DNA from: Cunninghamella blakesleeana
Lineage: Eukaryota; Mucoromycota; Mucoromycetes; Mucorales; Cunninghamellaceae
Direction of reading: 5' to 3'
Assembly: GCA_017871115.1 (NCBI GenBank)
Contig: JAFCIZ010000001.1
Coordinates: forward strand, 1,469,501-1,533,500
DNA length: 64,000 nucleotides
Under the pieces are notes generated by a model that did no database searches, was not told where the DNA came from, and saw only the letters and a list, made by a program, of their open reading frames with translations. A program made the position numbers and the translations under genes. Below, one piece after another: positions 47,836 to 60,647 of this stretch. Within the stretch, counting starts at the first letter, position 1. Every line of letters begins with the position of its first letter.

Positions 47836-50199
47836 ATGGTTTTAAAAATAATATTCATAGGTAAAACAACGATCAATATAATTAATAGATGAATAAATAG
47901 CGATTTTTTTATTTAGTCAATATTATTGTTTTATTTTCTTTTAATATATGTATATACATATATATAGCTTTTGCAGTATCCACTGTTTTAGCCCAAAATC
48001 AATCTCCAACAGCAACAGGAGGAGGGGAACCCGAAGATTTCACATTTAAAGTGATTACATTACCAAGTCATATGGTCAATAATACAAATACTCCCGCTGA
48101 TATTGGTGTTGCTTTGGTAGATATCAATCGCTATTATCCTTTAAGTGCATCAGATGACACTCCTATTCTTTATTCTACTACAGTTCCTAACGAAGCCTTT
48201 CATGGCAATCAAACGCTTCGTTATAAATATGTCAAGTTTCAACCGGATTCTCAAAACGTTATTGATATGGAACCTTTTATTCGTACTTTTCCATTAACTT
48301 CTTCATCATCATCATCTACTTTAAATGAGTTTTATGGTCGTGAACGAACTATTCGTGATACAAAAGCTTTCCCTTCCATTGTAGATAATAACGTTTTCCA
48401 TCAAGATTTTCATCGTGCTCCCGATCAACTTCATAAATTTAACGAAATTGTTACAATTCACATAACGGCTCCTGAAGAAGATGTTAAAAATATGCATGAA
48501 AATTATCTTGATGATATTGATGTAATTGGTGATATGACTTATATAAGGTAAAGATGTTTATTTATTTTTTCTAAAAAAAAAAAAAAAGATTACAAAAGTA
48601 CATACTGACCTTTTTTTTTTTAATTTTAATTAATTAAATAGTTCAAATGAAATTAAACAATTTAATGGTTGTAAATTTGCAGTTACTGGAAGATCATCAA
48701 GACATTTTACAAAATTGCCTTATAGTGTTACATTAAATAAAGGTGATTATCTTGGTGGATATAGAAAATTAAAATTGCGTTCTTCAGCAAGTGACCCAAC
48801 TTATATTAGAGAAAAGATGGCTTATGAATTACTTTATGCAACTGGAAGACCTGCTACATTGGTTTCTCATGTTCGGTAATTAAATTTTTTTATTTAAAGA
48901 ATTCTTTTTCCTTTTAATTAATTCCATTGTTTCTTTTTTATGTCCCTATTTAACTTTTTATATATTTTTTACTACTAGTTTATTTATTAATGATAAACCA
49001 GCTGGTTTATTCCTTTTGGCAGAAAAATATAGTGATGAATGGCTCGGTATGGAATTCAATCAAGGCTTAGATCCTTTCCATAATGGTGTTTTATATAAAC
49101 CAAAAGGTGTTGTTAAAAAAGAAAATATGGCTGCTGACTTATCTTATCACCAAGACTATGCAGACTACGATGATATATACAAAATACAAGAACCATCTGA
49201 AATAAACGATGTAGGTATGCAAGATTTAATTGACTTTACTCAATTTGTGGATGAACAAATCCGCTGGCAATCGCTCGGTAATAATACTTTGGATAGTTCT
49301 GTTTCTGTATGGGAAAAAAAATTCAACGTTCAAGGTTTCCTCACAAAGTAAGCTATGCTGACATATATATATATATATATATATTAAAATAAAAAAAAGG
49401 CAATGATTTTAAAATATAGTTTTGATAAAAAACCTTTTTTTATAATAATAATAATAATAATAACTTTAATAACATACCTTTTTTTTTTATTTTATTACTC
49501 CTTTCTTTACTTCCTTCTAGTATGGCACTTGAATTCCTTCTTGCCTCATGGGATAGTTATATTGAAAACACACAAAATTATTATTTATATAAACAACACT
49601 ATGGAGATCAAGTATTTGATTGGATTGGATGGGATTATGATTTTATATTAGGCAATGGACCTGTAAGTATGGATCGTATGTTGGAAGGCAACTATCGCAA
49701 CTTTAGTGGAATGGTCAAACAACCTTTAACTCGAGCTACTTTATTGGTCCCTACTTATCAAAAAAGTTTTGAGCTCCAGCTTCGATTGATTACGGAAAAA
49801 TTACTACATCCATCAGTTTCATTCCCTATTCTTGATGATTGGAAAGAATTTCTTAAACCAGATGCTGATTGGGATCAATCTTTACCTAGACTTCGAACTG
49901 GTCATAGTAGCTCTGGTTTTACTAGCATAATTCATTCTGGTAGTGGAAATAATTCTACAAATACAGATAGCGATAAAAATAATAAGGATAACGATGATAA
50001 AAAACATGAAAAGGATAGTCCTATGTCAACACCTATTGATTTTGAAATGAGATCGGCTGTGGATTTCTTTTTCAGATTGAATACACCTATTCCTATTGAA
50101 AAAGCTATTGATGGGCCCCTTACAAAATCTTCCCTTTGGAGTATGAAAGAGTTTATTCAGAGAAAAGTTGATAATGTCTTAAACTTTTCAAACCAATGA
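47836..50199 (+). CDS. CotH-family spore-coat kinase-like secreted protein
   Basis: Five exons: 47836-47860, 47968-48547, 48642-48875, 48979-49347, 49521-50199; 628 aa. The 25-nt first exon gives the signal-peptide start, completed by exon 2 (MVLKIIFIAFAVSTVLAQ). CotH blocks: CKFAVTGRSSRHF, YRKLKLRSSASDPTYIREKM, ATGRPATLVSHVRLFINDKP, GLFLLAEKY, MALEFLLASWDSYIENTQNY, and the kinase-like acidic motif WIGWDYDFILGNG. CotH proteins are protein-kinase-like in Bacillus spore coats; in Mucorales they form multigene families of surface/spore proteins, some implicated in host-cell binding. The C-terminus lacks an obvious GPI signal, so this member is probably secreted or wall-associated. A Ser/Asn/Asp/Lys linker interrupts the last third. 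Confidence 0.92.
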
Positions 50200-50836
50200 T
50201 CTTTCTCTTTTTTTTAGTAACCCATTTATTCATTTGTTGTGTTATATTAATAACTTAATTATAAATACCATTTTATACAAATCATCATCTTTTAATTTAT
50301 TTACTAATATTTCTTTCAATTTTTTCTTAATAAAATCTTTAGACATTTTAATATTACATCTATTTTCTTTCCTTTCCTTTTTACTTTTAATTGTTCGTTA
50401 ATATTGTAAAATTATTAATACAGCAATCAAATATTAGATTTAATTAATTTATCTTTTTAACACTCTCAATAGTTATATTAAATAGCTTATTGATCCCATA
50501 AAAGGAAATTCATATTTGTAAAAGTAAAGAAAAATATCTCTTTGACAAAATTAAAGGATCAAAAAATTGAAGTATTTTTCTTTTTTTCTTATTTCTTTTT
50601 TTCGTTATTTTATCGTGCATATTGTAGTGCTCTTATTTTTTCTCGTTTATTGTCATGATATCTTTCAAATAACCAAAAAAAATTATGCTTATGACGGAAT
50701 TTAAAAATAATTTAATAAATTCAAGGATTTTTAGATTCTTCGACTCGATTTTTTTGTCTCTTTTTCAGTATTCTTTAATTTTTTTTTTCAAAACTATATA
50801 TATATATATATATTACTTTATCTTTTTGAATCTATA
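50200..50836. other. Intergenic, AT-rich
   Basis: 0.64 kb. No gene. T-rich leader before the SNARE start. Confidence 0.55.
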
Positions 50837-52118
50837 ATGGAAGACGACCCATTTTTTATTGTAGAAAAGTAAAATAAAATAACGTTTTAAAAATAAAATA
50901 TCATTTTAAATATAAATAATATATACTAATTAATTAAGTACTTTATTCTTTTTTCTTTCTTTCCTTTTTTTTTTTATTATCAAACAATATAAAAAAAAGC
51001 CAAGTAAAAGAAGGTTTAGCCAATGCCGATACACTATTTTCATCTTGGAAAAGAATTCAACAGACAGTAAAATCACCAACAAATCAAGAATTATTATGGA
51101 CAGCAGATGAACTTATAGCTTGTATTGATGCTATTGAACAAGACTTGGATGATTTAGACGATGCTTTATCAGTAGCCAAAGCCAATCCACAACAGTTTAA
51201 GCTCTCTGCTAAAGAATTGAATTCTCGTCAATCATTTATTGCACAATCGCGAAATAATATTCAATCCATACGTAACACTGTATCCAATCCTCCTTCTAAA
51301 CAGTATTCTTCGGTATAGAAATAATTATAATAATAATAACAAAGAAAAGGGGATATTTCATTAGAATTAAAAAATTAAACTTCCTCTCTATCGATATTAT
51401 TATTATTGTAATTATTTTAGTCTACTTCAGCAGAATCGTCCGAAAGCTATATACCTTTTCAATCAGAACGTGATAATAGCCGATATATAGAAAATGAACA
51501 ACAACAACAACAAGTAATAAATAATGAATAAATGAATAAAAATATAATAACAATTGTAGTAGAAATGGAAGATAATAATACAAAATCTTTTTAATTTTTT
51601 TGCATAATATTTTTTAAAGATGCTATTTCAACAACAAGATCAACATTTGGATTCGATGGCAGGTACTTTAGTAAATTTGAAAGATATTGCAGGAACAATG
51701 AATAGGGAAATAGACGATCATGTCATGTAAGTTTTAAAATTAATAATAATAATAATAATAATAATAAAGAGATAGAGGAAGACATTAAATCATTTATATA
51801 TATATATATATATATATGATAGATTAATAGATGAACTTGGTGATAATGTTGATCGAACGGACAGTAAATTAAAGCGGGCTATGCATAGAGTAACAGATAT
51901 TTTAAAGAGAGAAGAAGGTAAAAAATAAATAAATATAAATACATAATTAAAAAATGTCAAGTGAAAAAAGTTTATAAGGAGATCAATCATATATATTAAT
52001 TTATTTTATATTATCGTTATTTATTATTAATTTATCAATAGAATCTAAATCAGGATATTGTATTTGTTGTTTAATCATTGTACTTATTATATTACTCGTA
52101 CTTGTTATTATTATGTGA
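50837..52118 (+). CDS. Qc-SNARE, syntaxin-6/Tlg1-like
   Basis: Endosome/trans-Golgi fusion SNARE. Six exons: 50837-50868, 51000-51312, 51421-51513, 51620-51726, 51823-51917, 52042-52118; 238 aa. It opens MEDDPFFIVEKNQVKEGLAN, the syntaxin-6 N-terminal three-helix (Habc) signature, with ADELIACIDAIEQDLDDLDD and ANPQQFKLS. A Gln-rich linker leads to the SNARE motif (MAGTLVNLKDIAGTMNREID...KLKRAMHRVTDIL) and one C-terminal transmembrane helix (LIIVLIILLVLVIIM). CICC directly before the helix could be palmitoylated. A gap-free match to syntaxin 6 (from memory) puts His where the central-layer Gln is expected. The Drs2-type flippase next door acts in the same TGN/endosome compartment in yeast. Confidence 0.92.
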
Positions 52119-52481
52119 TATAAACTTTTATAATTCTTTTATTTATATTTTTTATATCAGCCACGTTTGTTCACTTCTTGGCTTTGTTATTTTAATCAAC
52201 TGTTCCACCAAAAAAAGCGTAGCCTGAGTTTTAATTTTTTTTTAAATAGTTTCAAGCTTTTTTTATCGCCCCTTTTTCCTTTTCTCCCTTCTTCTCCTAT
52301 TAATTCATATAATTATATATTTTTTTTACCTATCTATTTTTTTTATATTTTTATTTTTCTTTACTGTAAATTCTTTTTACTACTTTTCTCTCTCTCTTTT
52401 TTTATTTTATTCATTGTTATAAACTATAAATTGTACAAAATCTATATATAAGCACTTTTTTTTTTATAATTCACGTTCGTT
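52119..52481. other. Short intergenic, T-rich
   Basis: 363 bp of T/CT-rich leader before flippase B. The translated Phe/Leu/Ser frame there is not coding. Confidence 0.6.
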
Positions 52482-55400
52482 ATGTCTAACTGGCCGAACA
52501 ATAACGATCCTAACTTGGATGATCCTTTTTCTAGTGTAAATCAATCCAATCCAAGACACTTTGAATCTTCACCTTCTGAATATGAAATGGCTACTACACA
52601 AAGATCTTTACATCAACAAAACTTTACAGGTAATTTTGTTTAAAATCTAATTTTTTAAAAATATATATTTAAATACGCTCAGTAAAACAAATGGATATAT
52701 ATATAGAAAAGAATTATACTTGATTTTTATTGGATAAGATTTAACTTAATTAATTTGCTTATTTTACTGTCTAATGATTTTATATATATATTATTATTAT
52801 TAGATACTCGAAATAATATGACCATAGAGGATGAAGAAGGGGTACAATTATTAGATCATTCATCATCATCCATACAGCGACCTGAAGCAACTACAGCTGG
52901 AAGAACTAATGGACAGTTTTCATCGGTACCTTATGATGATATGGCTGGATTCAGTAATAATAATGGGAATAATAATCATGTTGGCATGGTAGACAAAATT
53001 GAACTTTATGATAATAATAATAATCCATCCATGAAAAGATCGGCTATAAAAGAGGAAAGAAAAAAAAATCAACAGCGACGATCTTTAGTTTATCGTGTAC
53101 AACAATTATTTAAACGAAACCAACAAGTCTCTAATGAACCACGCCTTATTTATCTCAACAATGAAACCTTTAATTCTCAGCAAAAATTCATGGGCAATTC
53201 CATTTCAACAGCAAAATACAATCCTGTCACCTTTTTACCAAAGTTCCTTTATGAAGAATTCTCTAAACCTGCTAATTTATTTTTCTTATTCATTTCTGGC
53301 ATTCAAGTATAATATATATATATATATATATATATACATACATAAAAGGAAAGCACCAACTAGTTTTATTTATTTTTATTTTTTTATTTTTATTTAATAG
53401 CAAATTCCAAACATTTCCCCAACATCAAAATATACCACCCTTGTACCATTAGTCATTGTCTTGTTTATTACTGCTGTTAAAGAAATTTTAGAAGATTTTG
53501 TAAATTTGGAAATAGATAAATATAAATAAACAATTGAGAATGAATAAATATATTAATACATATTAATATTTAAATTTTATTATTATCTAATTTTGTAATA
53601 GGGTGTTCACAAATCTGATAGGGAACTCAATAACCGAAAGTGTAAAATATTTGATGGATCTCAATTTGTTGAAAAAAGATGGCGTGACCTTAAAGTAGGT
53701 GATATATGTCGTATTGAAAATTCAGAATTCTTTCCTGCAGATCTATTGTTATTAAGTAGTTCAGAACCTGAAGGGTTGTGTTATATTGAAACAAGTAATT
53801 TGGACGGGTAAAATAAAAATATATATAAAAAAGATGAGAAAAAGGAAAAGAAAATATATATGATCAAACGACTGATGGTAAAATTATTTATATTGTCATT
53901 ATCATTGATATTTTTATTATGTAGTGAAGTGAATTTGAAAATCAAGCAAGCATTACCTGAAACAGCACATGTTTTATCTCCCTCCCAAGTACCCTATTTA
54001 CAAGGTGTAGTGAAATCGGAGCAGCCCAATAATCGATTATATAATTACGATGGAACACTTGAATTATCTGATAGTAATGGTAAAAAAAAAGACCTTCCAT
54101 TGGATCCAAATAAAATTTTACTTCGTGGTGCTCAGCTTAGAAATACAAGCTGGATTTATGGTATGGCTGTATTTACTGGTCATGAATCAAAACTCATGTT
54201 AAATTCAAGGTATGCATATATTTACATAATAAAAATAATAACGACTACATAAAAAAGTTGATATTAAATGATCATATTAATTTAATTATCTTTATTCAAT
54301 TTTTATTCAATTTTTTCAAAAAAATAATTAAAGCAAAAAACCAAGTAAAGTATCAAACGTCAGTAGAATCACAAATCGTAATATTTTATACCTTTTTACT
54401 ATGCTTGTACTTATGAGTATAGCATGTTCCGTTGGTAACCTTGTGATTTCAGTAAGTATTTTGATTGGCTTAAAAAACTACATATAAAACAATAATAATA
54501 ATAAAAAAAATAGATCATACAATGGTACTAAAAATATATACTTGCATCTTTATTTGTTTATTTATTTATAGATGAACAATGAAGATTATTTTGAACAATA
54601 TTTACAAATTACAAGTGCACAACGTCTTCAAGAATTTGGGCTTAATATTTTAACATTTATGATTTTATTCAACAGTTTTATTCCTATTAGGTAAAAATAA
54701 TATACAATATATATATATATATATATTAACTTAAATTTTTATTATTATTTTGTAGTTTAATGGTTACCATGGAAATTGTAAAGTATATACAGTCTACAAT
54801 GATTGACAACGATTTGGATATTTATTATGATAAAACCGATACACCAGCTGTAGCACGTAGCAGTAGTTTAATTGAAGAATTAGGACAAGTGGAATATGTC
54901 TTTTCAGATAAAACGGGCACATTAACATGTAATGAAATGGAATTTAGGGAATGCTCTATTGCAGGATTATCATATTCAAATCAACCGGATCCTGATAAAC
55001 GTCCTTCTGGTGATAATGATAGCCATGGACAATATTCATTTACTCAATTGGAACAACATTTGAAAGAATCTGCTCATAATAATGTGATTCATGAGTTTTT
55101 AACTTCTCTCATGACATGTCATACAGTAATTCCTGAATCAAAAGAAGGATCCGATGAAATTGTTTATCAAGCTTCTTCCCCTGATGAAGGTGCCTTGGTC
55201 AAAGGTGCAAGTCAAGTCTTTCGTTATCATTTTTATGCTAGAAAACCTCATTCTATTAATTGTCAAATTAATGGCGTGGAACATGAATATCAAATCTTGA
55301 ACGTATGCGAATTCAATTCAACAAGAAAAAGAATGTCGGTTTTGATTCGCGGTCCTGATGGAAGAGTTAAATTGTATTGTAAAGGTGCTGATACTGTTAT

Positions 55401-57713
55401 TTTAGAAAGGTTGGCCAAGGATAATCCATTTGTTGAACCTACTTTAGAACACTTGGAAGTAAGTATTAAAATAGATATAATTATAGCGACAGCTAAATTT
55501 GTTGATTATGACGACAGTACTCACTTTTTATCTTTTATTTTTTTTTTTCAACAATAGGATTTTGCTTCTGAAGGTTTAAGAACATTATGTTACGCTATGC
55601 GTGAAATATCTGAAGAAGAATATAAACGATGGTCTCAGATATACGATAATGCAGCTACAACACTAACAAATAGATCAGAGGAATTAGATAAAGCAGCTGA
55701 AATGATTGAAAAGGATATGTTCTTAGTAGGCGCAACAGCTATTGAAGATAAATTGCAAGATGGTGTTCCAGATACAATTCATACATTACAAGAGGCCAAC
55801 ATTAAAGTATGGGTTTTAACTGGTGATCGACAAGAAACGGCCATCAATATTGGTTATAGTTGTAAGTTATTAACAGAAGAAATGGATTTAATCATTTGTA
55901 ATGAAGAAGATCATCATTCTACAAAAACCTTTTTGGAAACTAAATTAGCTGAAGCTATAGCGCATGAACGTACAAGTCATGAAGTAAGTTTATAATAACC
56001 ATATATATATATAAACAATAAAAAAAAAAAGAGAAAAAGAAAGAAGGAAAAGAAAGGTAAAATATGTATATTTATTCTTTTTTTTATATATTTAAAATAA
56101 TAGCCATTAGCTTTAATTATCGAAGGCAAGGCGTTAACTTATGCATTGGAAAATGACATTGAAAAAATCTTGTATGATTTAGCTATTCGATGCAAAGCTG
56201 TTGTGTGCTGTCGTGTTTCACCTTTACAAAAGGCTTTAGTAGTGAAATTAGTTAAAAAATATACAAAATCTATTTTATTAGCTATTGGTGATGGTGCCAA
56301 TGATGTATCGATGATTCAAGCTGCTCATGTAGGTGTTGGTATTAGTGGTGTAGAAGGTTTACAAGCTGCCCGAAGTGCTGATTTTGCCATTTCTCAATTT
56401 AGATTTTTAAAAAAATTATTATTGGTGCATGGCTCTTGGGCTTATCAACGATTATCAAAAATGATTTTCTTTTATTTCTATAAAAATGTAGCACTTTATT
56501 TAACACAATTTTGGGTAAAACATATATATATATATATAAGGACATTTATTTATTATTTGATGAATCATATATTTATTAATTATTTATATTTTCTATTTAT
56601 ATCTTCATTTTTTATAGTACTCCATCTTTACTGGATTTTCTGGTCAAACACTTTATGAATCATGGACTATGTCATGTTTTAATGTGATATTTACCTTTTT
56701 ACCTCCTATGGCTATTGGTATCTTTGATCAATTTGCTTCTGCAAGATTACTCGATAAATACCCTCAGATTTATAGTCTCGGACAAAGTAATGAGTTTTTT
56801 AATCAAAAACGATTTTGGGGTTGGATTTTAAATGCAGTCTATCATTCAGTGGTAATAAACGATATAATTAAGTAACATAAAAATAAAAAAATAATAATGT
56901 ATTTAAAATCAAATATAACCATTATATGTATATTATATAGCTTTTATTCTTTATTGGAAGGGCTGCGTTTATGGATGATAGCGTCTTTGAAAATGGATAC
57001 TCAGGTGGACAATGGTGGGTTGGGACAACTATATTTAGTGCTACCTTGGCTACAATTCTTTACAAAGCTGCGTTGATTTCTGAGTAATACAAAAAAAAAA
57101 TAGCAATAAAAGACAGTAGCTTGTTTTATTAATATTATTATTATTATTTTCGCTTTTATTACTATGCTATAGTATTTGGACCAAATATACCATCATAGCT
57201 ATTCCTGGATCAATGTTAATTTGGTTTATATATCTTCCATTTGTTGCCTATATTGGCCCCCTAACCCCATTTGGATTGTTTTATGAATATTATGGTATTA
57301 TTCCTCAACTCTTTGGAAATGTTAATTATTGGCTCTTTTTCCTTATGGTACCTCTTTTGTGTAATCTTAGAGATTATTTATGGAAATAGTAAGTTTGTAT
57401 TTATTTTAAGAAAACGTTTCATAAAAAAAAAAGAAAGAAAATAATAATAATAACCTATTTTATTTTTATTTTTGTGTAATAAAGCTATAAACGTATGTAT
57501 AGAACAAGAAGCTATCATTATATTCAAGAAATTCAAAAATTCAATCTACCTGACTATCGTCCCCGTATGGATCGTTTCCGTCAAGCTGTCAATAAAGTAC
57601 GTAAAATCCAAAGATTAAAGCAATCACGTGGATTTGCCTTCTCTCAAAACGATAATGATCAAGGAAAAATCATTAGAATGTATGATACTACACAACAAAA
57701 ACCTACTGGTTAA
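52482..57713 (+). CDS. P4-ATPase phospholipid flippase, Drs2/ATP8A type (copy B)
   Basis: Same role as copy A. Fourteen exons: 52482-52629, 52804-53306, 53401-53499, 53602-53807, 53925-54209, 54334-54451, 54572-54690, 54756-55458, 55558-55983, 56104-56514, 56618-56851, 56941-57083, 57173-57388, 57485-57713; 1279 aa. The Asn-rich N-tail is unlike copy A; the core is nearly collinear: [18 protein letters not shown] (joined over an intron), [32 protein letters not shown], phospho-Asp D544 in [50 protein letters not shown]. All eleven copy A introns are present at matching sites, plus two extra inside the region that is a single 1074-nt exon in A. The most variable stretch is the TM3-4 loop (exon 7). 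Confidence 0.95.
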
Positions 57714-58262
57714 TATATTTATATTATTATACATAGTATATATTAAAAAAATAATAATAGTAATATAGATATAGCATTTATATATTTATATAGTTGTATT
57801 TAATTTTTAATATTGGAAAAAAAAAAATAACTGTATAGTTGAAATATTTATTTACTTTGAAAAAAAAAATACTAATAGTAAAGTACATATAATATATAAT
57901 AAAATAATAATAATAATAATGAAAACAATACCTTTTATATATAATGCTACTATAAACGGTTTTAAATAAAATACCAATATGAAATTCTAGGTGATGAACT
58001 TTCAAACCATATTCATTTTTGTGTTTATATTTTAATAAATTGTACTATAAAAAAGAAATATTCATATAATTAAAAAAAAGGGTTTTCCATTTTCCATTCA
58101 TATATTATACAATCGCCCATTCTTAATTTCTTTTATTTTTTATTTTATTTATAGAGTTAAATAAATAAAACTCCAGATTATTATTATATTATATTGAGGT
58201 ATGTAAGATGATTAGGGAATATTAAAAAAGTTAAATATTATACAAAAATAAAAATAGTTTAT
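57714..58262. other. Convergent intergenic, AT-rich
   Basis: 0.55 kb between flippase B and the F-box gene 3' ends. Nothing recognised. Confidence 0.6.
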
Positions 58263-60290
58263 CTATAAAATAATCTGAGTACCATTAATAAATAAATTAG
58301 ATATAGAAGAGGCAATAATTTTGATTCTACCAAATTCCAATCCCTCTTTTCTTAAAGATAAATTCTTCTGATCCGTATTCAAGATAGGTTCTACTTGGTG
58401 AGAAGGAATTAATTGTTGAGTTATATTAGCTTGATGTCTATTAAAGTAATAATAGTTGGTGATAGGCAATAAATGAAACCATTTTTCTTCTTCCTGTTGT
58501 TCCTCTAGCTGATCATGACAATGATATATTTTTGTGGTCATAAATCTTGGTGATTCACATTGACGACGACCTGATAAACCAATAGGTTGAAGATTATGTT
58601 GATAAGAAGATTGAATAAAAGGGTAATTAATATGAATTTCTTTCCATTTTTGTTTTGTATTGCCTATTTCTAAAGTGGGTATATCATATTCCATTAATGC
58701 ATCGTATTCACAAGAAATAAAATAAAACTTAATAAGATGTGGGCAAAATTGGATAATTTGTTGAAGGGTATAATGATTCACACGTGTTGTTGATAATGAT
58801 AAATGCTCAAGTTGTAAATGATTATTTATTTTTTGATTTTGCTGCCATGGAGTTAACTCTAATCCACCAAGATTTAGCTTTTTTAATTGTCGACAGTGAT
58901 TTAAAAGAGAATGCATATCAAGTTGACATAACAATTGTTTATTTGAGCAAATACCTTGTTTTTGAATGGTCAATTCTTCAAGAGATTTCAATTTATTTAA
59001 AGCTTCATAAAAATGAATATCCGGTTGAATTGCTACTGGTTGAATATTTAGATTAGTTAAATGAATCATAGATCCATGGTTGATTAATGTCCAAAATATA
59101 GTTGATGCTGTATTCATATTATCATTTGTTCTTACTACATGAACTTTTTTGATGAAGGAATGAGGCGTGGCTATTGTTGGTGTAGTTTGATTTATTTTTG
59201 TGTTTAATTTAGGTAAATGTTGAAAGAACCACTGATCCCAAGGAATACCAGAAAAATAAATACTAGTTAAATAATAAGAAGATTCTGCCCAGTTTTGTAA
59301 AGCCAATCTAAAATCAGGATGATCGTCCATATGATCCAACATAGCTTGTTGCTGTTGTGGGTGATCTCCATCCAAATTATTTCCATTCCACTGCCAATAA
59401 TTTTTCCTTCTTGTATATTTTGTTTGCATTTCTAAGGTTGTCAAATATGGGTATTTTTGTTTAATATAATGGATCCAAGGGGTTTTACCAGGTTTTTCTA
59501 AATGCTTATAAACCAATTTAAGATGTTTCATAGAAAGAGAAGGTGACCAATCCATTACAAAAGTAGAAGAGGTTGTAGTTGATGATGATGAGGGTGGGGA
59601 CGATAATAATGTGTGAATATCAAAAGAGAGTGAAGATAGTTGAGGGCAAGTTAAATGAATTAATTCTACGTCGTGAATAGTGATATCCAATTTTAACGAT
59701 CTCAAATCTAATTGTTTTAAAAAAGGCAATTGTTGGATCATGTTTAAAAGTCCTACTATAGTAGCATCGTGTAACGTAAGGTTTGATAAATAAGCATTTT
59801 TTGAGAAACGGAAGTGTTCGGCGTCGCTTGAATTGGTATTAACGGGCCAAACAGGAAAGTTAGTTTGATTACACATGGTTTGATAATGTACTACTTGTGA
59901 GAATTTTTGATGATCATAAATATTATTGGTGGTACTGTTGTTATTATTGTCTAAAAATGAATAATCATGCAAAAAAGTAGATGGGTCCCAACGAAGACTA
60001 TAATCTTTTAATTTCGGGCATGCTTGTAATATATACTGATGCTCTTGCTCTGATATTTCACAAAGACTAACATCCAATTTTTTGACTTGACCACAAATCT
60101 GTTTATCCTTTTCTAATGTATTATAATACGCCATAAAACTTTTGCGACTATTGATTTTACATTGTTGATATAACATGAATTTAAATAGGCTATACCATGC
60201 GCGACAAGTTAATAAACATTGATATTTATCAGCATTAGTAAGTTCTTGATTAATAATTTCTATTATTTCAAAAGGTAAATGAGAGAGCAT
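58263..60290 (-). CDS. F-box protein with LRR-like repeats
   Basis: A single-exon 675-aa gene, unusual among the intron-rich neighbours. The N-terminus (LSHLPFEIIEIINQELTNAD, then YQCLLTCRAWYSLF) is an F-box, which would dock to Skp1 in an SCF ubiquitin ligase. The remainder contains irregular leucine-rich segments (LTLHDATIVGLLNMIQQLPF, LKQLDLRSLKLDITIHDVEL, LKKLNLGGLELTPW, LEHLSLSTTRVNHYTLQQII) and probably forms a horseshoe for substrate binding. Such F-box/LRR genes are highly expanded and fast-evolving in Mucoromycota. The substrate is unknown. The ATG at 60290 is the natural start, giving the F-box at residues 1-45. No truncation is evident. Confidence 0.88.
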   Translation of the reverse strand: MLSHLPFEIIEIINQELTNADKYQCLLTCRAWYSLFKFMLYQQCKINSRKSFMAYYNTLEKDKQICGQVKKLDVSLCEISEQEHQYILQACPKLKDYSLRWDPSTFLHDYSFLDNNNNSTTNNIYDHQKFSQVVHYQTMCNQTNFPVWPVNTNSSDAEHFRFSKNAYLSNLTLHDATIVGLLNMIQQLPFLKQLDLRSLKLDITIHDVELIHLTCPQLSSLSFDIHTLLSSPPSSSSTTTSSTFVMDWSPSLSMKHLKLVYKHLEKPGKTPWIHYIKQKYPYLTTLEMQTKYTRRKNYWQWNGNNLDGDHPQQQQAMLDHMDDHPDFRLALQNWAESSYYLTSIYFSGIPWDQWFFQHLPKLNTKINQTTPTIATPHSFIKKVHVVRTNDNMNTASTIFWTLINHGSMIHLTNLNIQPVAIQPDIHFYEALNKLKSLEELTIQKQGICSNKQLLCQLDMHSLLNHCRQLKKLNLGGLELTPWQQNQKINNHLQLEHLSLSTTRVNHYTLQQIIQFCPHLIKFYFISCEYDALMEYDIPTLEIGNTKQKWKEIHINYPFIQSSYQHNLQPIGLSGRRQCESPRFMTTKIYHCHDQLEEQQEEEKWFHLLPITNYYYFNRHQANITQQLIPSHQVEPILNTDQKNLSLRKEGLEFGRIKIIASSISNLFINGTQIIL

Positions 60291-60647
60291 ATTGAAAAAT
60301 AAAATAAAAACGTATATATATTAATATTAGATAATGGTATAAAGTTTAATTATTTATCTTTGAAAAGAATAAGAAAAAGAAAAGATAAAAAAAAATTGAC
60401 TTTACCAGATTTTATAAAAAATTACTTGTTGGGACATTATTGTCAATAGACCAAAATGCATAGGGAGTCATCTATTAATAAGGGGCGTTAATAATATAAA
60501 TAAAATAAAATAAAAAAAAAAAAAAAAAAAAAAAAAAACTGAAAATCAAACGATTGTCAAACTTTAATTTTTTAAATTTGTTAGTAAAATAATTTTTATT
60601 TATAAAATAATTTTTTTTATATACACTAAAGTAAAAAAAAGATTATA
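60291..60647. other. Intergenic with A-tract
   Basis: 357 bp; includes a 17-A run at 60522-60538. It lies between the F-box promoter and the RAD54 3' end. No gene. Confidence 0.6.

Noticed and set aside
58784..59056. Plus-strand frame inside the F-box gene
   Set aside because: Antisense shadow of a well-supported 675-aa gene.
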